Below, in pieces: positions 31,582 to 35,404 of a stretch of DNA of 35,404 nt. Every line of letters starts with the position of its first letter. The stretch's first letter is position 1. The position numbers and the translations under genes were made by a program. Under the pieces are notes generated by a model, which ran no database searches, was not told where the DNA came from, and saw only the letters and a program-made list of their open reading frames with translations. Source of the DNA: Planctomycetota bacterium (GTDB lineage: Bacteria > Planctomycetota > MHYJ01 > JACPRB01); the NCBI GenBank assembly GCA_035574235.1, contig DATLZA010000153.1:1-35404 (forward strand). The letters are read 5' to 3'.

Positions 31582-32364
31582 TCACGCGCTTTCGCGGGCC
31601 TCGAGCTCGCGGAGCGTCCGGATGCGGCGGCGGATTTCGCCGAGATACTTCTGCGCCTCGTCCGGAGACCCCGCCAGGAGGTCCAGCACGAGGCGCGCCC
31701 GCAGGTCGTCGACGGCCACGACGCCGAACACCGCGGCGGCATCTTCCGCGTCCGCTTCGGCGGCGGCCTGCTTGAGCGCGGCGACGGCCGAGGCCCACGG
31801 GGGGCGGGCGGCCTCGAGGTGCCGGAGCAGCTCCTTGCGCCGCTCTTCATAGAGGGCGCTGTTGCCGGCTCCGTGGGCGCGGACGGCGTCGATCAGGATC
31901 TTGCGGACGGCCTCCTCATCGGCCAGAAGCGCCCGGGCGATTTCCCACGTTTCGTGCTTCTCGCGCACATCGGGGAAGACCTGCCGGGCGATTTCCGAAA
32001 GGCGCAACGCGTCGAGCGCGGCGCCGACCTGCTCGAGGAGCTGATCCTCGGAGGAATCCACGATGACGATCGCCTCGGGGCCTTCCTCCCGATCGAGGCT
32101 CGACAGGAGCTCCTGCCGCCGGCGGCGCATGGCTTCGAGGCCGCCTTCGATGAGTCCGGCCTGGCAGTCCGCCAGGAAGGATCGCGCCTCGGGGTCCAGG
32201 CACATGGCCACGCGGACCGTGAGCTGGATGATCTGCTGCCGGCGATCCGGCAATGCCAGGACCGCCGCCACGGCGTCCAGAGCCTCGGCCTTGTTTCGGA
32301 TGTAGATCAGGGGCGCCTCCCACTCGCCCCGGCCGACTCGCGGCGGGGTCCCCAAGTTTACCAC
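31582..32364 (-). CDS. Helical protein of unknown function
   Basis: 260 residues by the longest start (GTG 32364); no family is recognised. From residue 20 the sequence is almost entirely amphipathic helix (NKAEALDAVAAVLALPDRRQ, AMRRRRQELLSSLDREE, LLEQVGAALDALRLSEIARQ, ELLRHLEAARPPWASAVAAL), without Cys motifs, signal peptide or membrane segment, so it is cytoplasmic and perhaps an alpha-solenoid. The start is uncertain: GTG 32364 lacks a Shine-Dalgarno, whereas GGGAGG lies 5 nt before an in-frame CTG about 18 codons later, and the conserved-looking part begins there (LIYIRNKAEALD). Its 3' end is 18 bases from tRNA-Leu on the other strand. Confidence 0.6.
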   Translation of the reverse strand: MVNLGTPPRVGRGEWEAPLIYIRNKAEALDAVAAVLALPDRRQQIIQLTVRVAMCLDPEARSFLADCQAGLIEGGLEAMRRRRQELLSSLDREEGPEAIVIVDSSEDQLLEQVGAALDALRLSEIARQVFPDVREKHETWEIARALLADEEAVRKILIDAVRAHGAGNSALYEERRKELLRHLEAARPPWASAVAALKQAAAEADAEDAAAVFGVVAVDDLRARLVLDLLAGSPDEAQKYLGEIRRRIRTLRELEARESA

Positions 32365-32410
32365 ATGGAGAGCGGCCTGGGGAGGTTCCGGTTCGCGGAG
32401 GACCGAACCG

Positions 32411-32599
32411 CTACGAGCGGGGCCGGTCGGAATCGGCGGGGCGTCCAGGAGGGGGCGAAAGCGAGCGCAGCACCCGCCGGGGATCGAGCAGCAGCTGTTC
32501 CCAGCAGGATCGGCAGGCCGGGTGGAGTTCCTTTTCCAGACGGATGTAGCAGTCCTCCTGGCGCGTCGGGCGGCGGCAGACCAGGCACGTCCGGTCCAT
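32411..32599 (-). CDS. Small cysteine-rich (zinc-binding) protein
   Basis: 62 residues, MDRTCLVCRRPTRQEDCYIR at the N-terminus. CLVC and CRSC lie about 20 residues apart, with another Cys and a His ('ELHPACRSCW') between, as in small treble-clef zinc knuckles. The C-terminus (LSPPPGRPADSDRPRS) is disordered. Codons are strongly GC-ending, like neighbouring genes, which favours a real gene. No clear Shine-Dalgarno or promoter is visible. It is divergent from the S41 protease gene and runs in the same direction as the helical protein gene. Function unknown. Confidence 0.5.
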   Translation of the reverse strand: MDRTCLVCRRPTRQEDCYIRLEKELHPACRSCWEQLLLDPRRVLRSLSPPPGRPADSDRPRS

Positions 32600-32650
32600 A
32601 TGGGCGAAATGATAAGAATCGGTCGTCCGTCGGTTCCAGGGAAATCGTAA

Positions 32651-32680
32651 GCGACCCCGCGGGAGGGAATTTCGTATACT
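32651..32680 (+). promoter_or_regulatory. Promoter of the S41 protease gene
   Basis: TATACT (32675-32680) with a weak GCGACC -35 box (32651-32656) and an 18-bp spacer. The resulting leader would contain the AAGGAG Shine-Dalgarno before ATG 32705. Confidence 0.4.
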
Positions 32681-32704
32681 GGGGGGAGCGGGAAGGAGCG
32701 TCGT

Positions 32705-34354
32705 ATGAGGCGGTTCGGTCGGGCGGCGGCGTTGGCGGCGGCGGTTCTGGCGGGGATCGGGCTCCGGCCGGAACCGGAGGATCTCCGGAAGGCGCGGGCC
32801 TACCTGCGCGAGGTGCAGAAACATCTGCTGGAGTCTTACATCGAGCGCGAGCGGCTGGACCGGGACCGCCTCTCGGAGGCGGCGGTGCGGGGCATGGTTC
32901 GCGCGATGGACCATCGGGACTTCGCGGAGCTGGATCCGGCGGCGCGGGCGGCCGTCCGCCAGGCCGTGCGGGGAAAGGCCTCCATGGAAGAGGCGCTGGC
33001 GGCCGCCGCGGAGGCGGCGCCCGGCCTGGACCTCGTCAAGCTGGCCGATCACGCCGGCCGCGCGATGATCCGGGAGACGGGGGACCCCTTTTCACGACTG
33101 CTGACCGACCAGGACATGGCGCGGCTCATCAAGTCCCTTCAGGGCGAAGGCCGGGACGACTCGGCCGGCTGCGCCCTCAAGCCCGAGGGGGAGGCCGCGC
33201 GGGTGGTCTACGTCCAGTACGGCACCCCCGCCTACGAGGAAGGGATCGAGATGGGGGACGAGGTGCTCGAAATCGGGGGCCGTCCCGTGCGGGATCTCGA
33301 GGGCGAGGACTTGGCGGATCTCCTGCGCATTCCCCCGGGGGGCGTTCTGGACCTGAAGGTGCGCCGGTACGGCCGGGAATACCTCTTCCGGCTGCCGCCG
33401 CGACGGGCCCACATTCCGGACGTGCGCTTCCAGTATTTGGGCCGCGGCGTGGGGTACCTTCGGATGACGATCTTCGACACGGCGCTGGTGCGGCGGGCGC
33501 GGACGGCGCTCCACCAGATGGCCCGCGAGGGAATGAAGGGATTGATCCTCGATCTGCGCCACAATCCGGGAGGCGCGCTTCCGGCGTCCACCGGCGTGGC
33601 GGACCTCTTCCTGCCGCAGGGGCTGCTCATCACGCGGACGGTCTCGCACTATCGTCCGAATCTCTGGGGGCTCCGGCTGCCCGGTTTCTCCGGCGAGATG
33701 GAGTTTCAGTCCAAGGTGCCCAGCGCTTACGAAGAGATTCCGATGGTGGTGCTCGTCAACCGGGCGTCCGCCTCGGCGAGCGAGCTTCTGGCCGGGGCGC
33801 TTCAGGACCATGGGCGCGCCGTGCTCGTCGGGGAGCGCACGTTCGGCAAGGGGGTCGGCCAGGCGCCGATTCTCCTGAACTCCATGTTCCTCAAGCGGTA
33901 CCTCTATCTCACCGTTCTGCGGTACACGACGCCGCGCGGCCGGGAGGTGGAAGGGCGCGGCATCGAGCCGGACCTTCCGTGCGCCGAGGATCGGCCGGAT
34001 GCGGCGGCCTTCGAGGCGGTCTGGAAGCTTCGCCGGTCGGGAAAGCTCGAAAAGTATCTCGAGGCGAGGTGGGGTCCAGCGGTCCGGGCGCTGGCGGAGA
34101 CGGACGGGTTCGACGCCTCGAGGTGGGAGGGCTTCGAGGAGCTTTACGGGTCGCTCGACACGGCGCTCACGCGGGATCAGGTCCGCGAAGAGTTGCGCCG
34201 CGCGGCGCGGCGCCGCCGCGAGGCGGAAGGGCACGTCTGGGTCTGCGATCTGCAGACGGACGCGGTGCTCCAGCGCGGTCTGGTGGAGCTCCTGGACCGG
34301 CTGGGGGCGGCGGAGGACTGTCGCGGGCCGCTCCGCGTCGCCGCCGCGCGGTGA
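32705..34354 (+). CDS. S41-family carboxy-terminal processing protease (CtpA/Tsp-like)
   Basis: 549 residues. The ATG at 32705 has AAGGAG about 6 nt upstream and gives a signal-like N-terminus (MRRFGRAAALAAAVLAGIGL), so the enzyme acts in the periplasm. A helical region (25-150) is followed by a PDZ domain (about 155-235: VVYVQYGTPAYEEGIEMGDE, VLEIGGRPVRDLEGEDL) and the S41 catalytic core. The core has GYLRMTIFD, LILDLRHNPGGAL, the nucleophile motif NRASASASELLAGALQD and the general-base Lys in GERTFGKGVGQ, then TPRGREVEGRGIEPDL. Both catalytic elements are intact. Such proteases trim or degrade exported proteins from the C-terminus. The last 140 residues are an extra helical tail of unknown role. 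No partner gene is adjacent. Confidence 0.92.
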   Translation: MRRFGRAAALAAAVLAGIGLRPEPEDLRKARAYLREVQKHLLESYIERERLDRDRLSEAAVRGMVRAMDHRDFAELDPAARAAVRQAVRGKASMEEALAAAAEAAPGLDLVKLADHAGRAMIRETGDPFSRLLTDQDMARLIKSLQGEGRDDSAGCALKPEGEAARVVYVQYGTPAYEEGIEMGDEVLEIGGRPVRDLEGEDLADLLRIPPGGVLDLKVRRYGREYLFRLPPRRAHIPDVRFQYLGRGVGYLRMTIFDTALVRRARTALHQMAREGMKGLILDLRHNPGGALPASTGVADLFLPQGLLITRTVSHYRPNLWGLRLPGFSGEMEFQSKVPSAYEEIPMVVLVNRASASASELLAGALQDHGRAVLVGERTFGKGVGQAPILLNSMFLKRYLYLTVLRYTTPRGREVEGRGIEPDLPCAEDRPDAAAFEAVWKLRRSGKLEKYLEARWGPAVRALAETDGFDASRWEGFEELYGSLDTALTRDQVREELRRAARRRREAEGHVWVCDLQTDAVLQRGLVELLDRLGAAEDCRGPLRVAAAR

Positions 34355-34398
34355 AGAGCGCTTTCCGGTGGAGGGAACGGCCGCCGGACGGGGCCGGC

Positions 34399-34427
34399 TT
34401 GACTTCGGCCGGCGGGCCGGGTAGCCT
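34399..34427 (+). promoter_or_regulatory. Promoter of hemW
   Basis: TTGACT (34399-34404), a 17-bp spacer and TAGCCT (34422-34427). The -10 box ends 13 nt before ATG 34441 and no Shine-Dalgarno lies between. Confidence 0.55.
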
Positions 34428-34440
34428 CGCCGGTCCTCGG

Positions 34441-35404
34441 ATGCGCTGCGGAGTCTACGTTCACGTCCCCTTTTGCCGCCGGCGCTGTCCTTATTGCGCG
34501 TTCGTGCTGATCGAGTCGGACGGTTCGCTCCACGGGGCGTTCGTGGAGCGGGTGTGCCGCGAGATCGCGCGGGCGCGGGAGGCGCGGCCGTTCGAGGCGC
34601 GGACGGTCTACTTCGGGGGCGGCACGCCGTCGCTTCTATCGCCGAAGGAGCTGGAGCGGATTCTGCAGGCCGTGGGGGGCGCGCCCGAGGAGGTGACCGT
34701 GGAGTGCAACCCGGAGGGCCTGCGCCTGGAGGGATGGAGGGAGATCGGCGTCAACCGGATCACGCTGGGCGTGCAGGCGCTGGAGGACGGGCTTTTGCGG
34801 TTCCTGGGGCGGGAGCACGACGCGGAGGGGGCGCGCCGCGCGTGGCGGGAGGCGTCGCGGCGGTTCGACAACGTGTGCGTGGACCTGATCTTCGGGGTGC
34901 CGGGCCAGACGCTGGAGGGGTGGCGGCGGACGCTCCTGGAGGTGCGGGCGTGGCGCCCCGCGCACCTGTCGCTCTACGGTCTGACGTACGAGCCCGGCAC
35001 GCCGTTCGCGAAGATCCGGGACCGGCTTCCGGAGCGAACGGAGCGGGAGATGTACGAGACGGCGATGGATCTGCTCTCGGAGTATCACCACTACGAGATT
35101 TCGAACTGGGCGCTGCCGGGCCGGGAGTCGCGGCACAATCGAGGCTACTGGGAGGGGCGGCCGTACCTGGGGTTCGGTCCGGGGGCGCACAGCTACGTGT
35201 CTCCCGAGCGCTGGTGGAACGTGTCGAACGTCCGGGAGTATCTGCGCCGGGAGGATCCGGTGGGAGGGCGCGAGACGCTCACGGCCGAGCAGGAGCGGAT
35301 CGAGCGGCTGTTTCTGGGCCTGCGGCAGGACGCGGGCGTGGAGGGGGTGGAGGTGCCGCCGGGGCTGGAGCGGTTTCTGGAGCGGACGGAGGAGGGGCGG
35401 GTGC
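34441..35404 (+). CDS. hemW: HemW-type radical-SAM haem chaperone (3' end outside window)
   Basis: 321 codons are visible; the frame is open at the right edge. ATG 34441 starts MRCGVYVHVPFCRRRCPYCA. Cys12, Cys16 and Cys19 form the CxxxCxxC site for the 4Fe-4S cluster of radical-SAM enzymes. The residue two after the third Cys is Phe, whereas coproporphyrinogen dehydrogenase HemN has a fourth Cys there. The HNRGYW stretch is the HNxxYW signature of HemW. Also seen: VYFGGGTPSLL, INRITLGVQALEDG-type motifs (as VNRITLGVQALEDG), DLIFGVPGQTLEGW and GFGPGAHSYV. HemW binds haem and is thought to insert it into respiratory enzymes; it is not the AmmeMemoRadiSam radical-SAM protein. Full length is usually 370-400, so most is present. 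Confidence 0.93.
   Translation, partial: MRCGVYVHVPFCRRRCPYCAFVLIESDGSLHGAFVERVCREIARAREARPFEARTVYFGGGTPSLLSPKELERILQAVGGAPEEVTVECNPEGLRLEGWREIGVNRITLGVQALEDGLLRFLGREHDAEGARRAWREASRRFDNVCVDLIFGVPGQTLEGWRRTLLEVRAWRPAHLSLYGLTYEPGTPFAKIRDRLPERTEREMYETAMDLLSEYHHYEISNWALPGRESRHNRGYWEGRPYLGFGPGAHSYVSPERWWNVSNVREYLRREDPVGGRETLTAEQERIERLFLGLRQDAGVEGVEVPPGLERFLERTEEGRV

Noticed and set aside
30036-35404. Memo-family gene plus hemW as an AmmeMemoRadiSam operon
   Set aside because: The radical-SAM protein has the HemW signature (HNRGYW, no fourth Cys) and lies 3 kb away behind tRNAs and a protease gene.

Overview
This GC-rich window looks like chromosome from a Gram-negative-type bacterium with a large signalling repertoire. 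No rRNA is present, so the phylum is inference. Two Ser/Thr kinases (one carrying PA14 and WD40 modules), a PD40 propeller, an exported alpha/alpha-toroid (squalene-cyclase-like) protein, type II secretion pseudopilins and lipoprotein or signal-peptide proteins together resemble Planctomycetota or a neighbouring lineage. Almost all of the sequence is coding, no non-coding stretch exceeds 300 bases, and I see no phage, IS element or CRISPR.

Layout, left to right. (1) 1-5402: a PAS-GGDEF-EAL c-di-GMP enzyme (5' end outside the window) converges on a Wza-type polysaccharide export lipoprotein. Next come a small toxin-antitoxin module bracketed by two identical 40-bp repeats and a secreted PD40 propeller. 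(2) 5467-11166: three overlapping type II pseudopilin genes in the order K-J-I, the first enlarged to 1393 residues by a LamG-like domain and recurring motifs. (3) 11203-17283: a probable outer-membrane protein, rsmA, dnaG, rpoD and a coiled-coil zinc-ribbon protein, the information-processing core. (4) 17270-21737, minus strand: STAS-FHA protein, exported protein with DnaJ-type zinc motifs, toroid protein, tRNA-Ser(UGA) and tadA. (5) 21772-29839: two divergent kinases sharing an N-terminal domain related to type II secretion ATPases; the larger is followed by a PilZ-HEAT-DUF4388 protein. (6) 29864-35404: tRNA-Ser(GGA), a Memo-family protein, divergent tRNA-Ser(CGA) and tRNA-Leu(UAG), a helical unknown, a tiny zinc protein, an S41 protease and hemW (cut by the right edge).

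How the genes may work together. The GGDEF-EAL enzyme makes and degrades c-di-GMP, the PilZ protein is a candidate receptor, and the export lipoprotein is a plausible target process. The kinases and STAS-FHA protein form a second phospho-signalling layer. A GspE-like N-terminal domain on both kinases, close to pseudopilin genes, hints at a link between phosphorylation and the secretion apparatus; this is inference.

The most general observation concerns promoters. About sixteen sigma70-type elements can be read by eye, many with -10 boxes of the form TAGNNT. At eight genes the -10 box ends only 6-13 nt before the start codon and no Shine-Dalgarno is visible, which points to leaderless mRNAs. 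Other genes (the PD40 gene, dnaG, the toroid gene, the PilZ gene, the S41 gene) have clear Shine-Dalgarno sequences, so both initiation modes appear to be in use.
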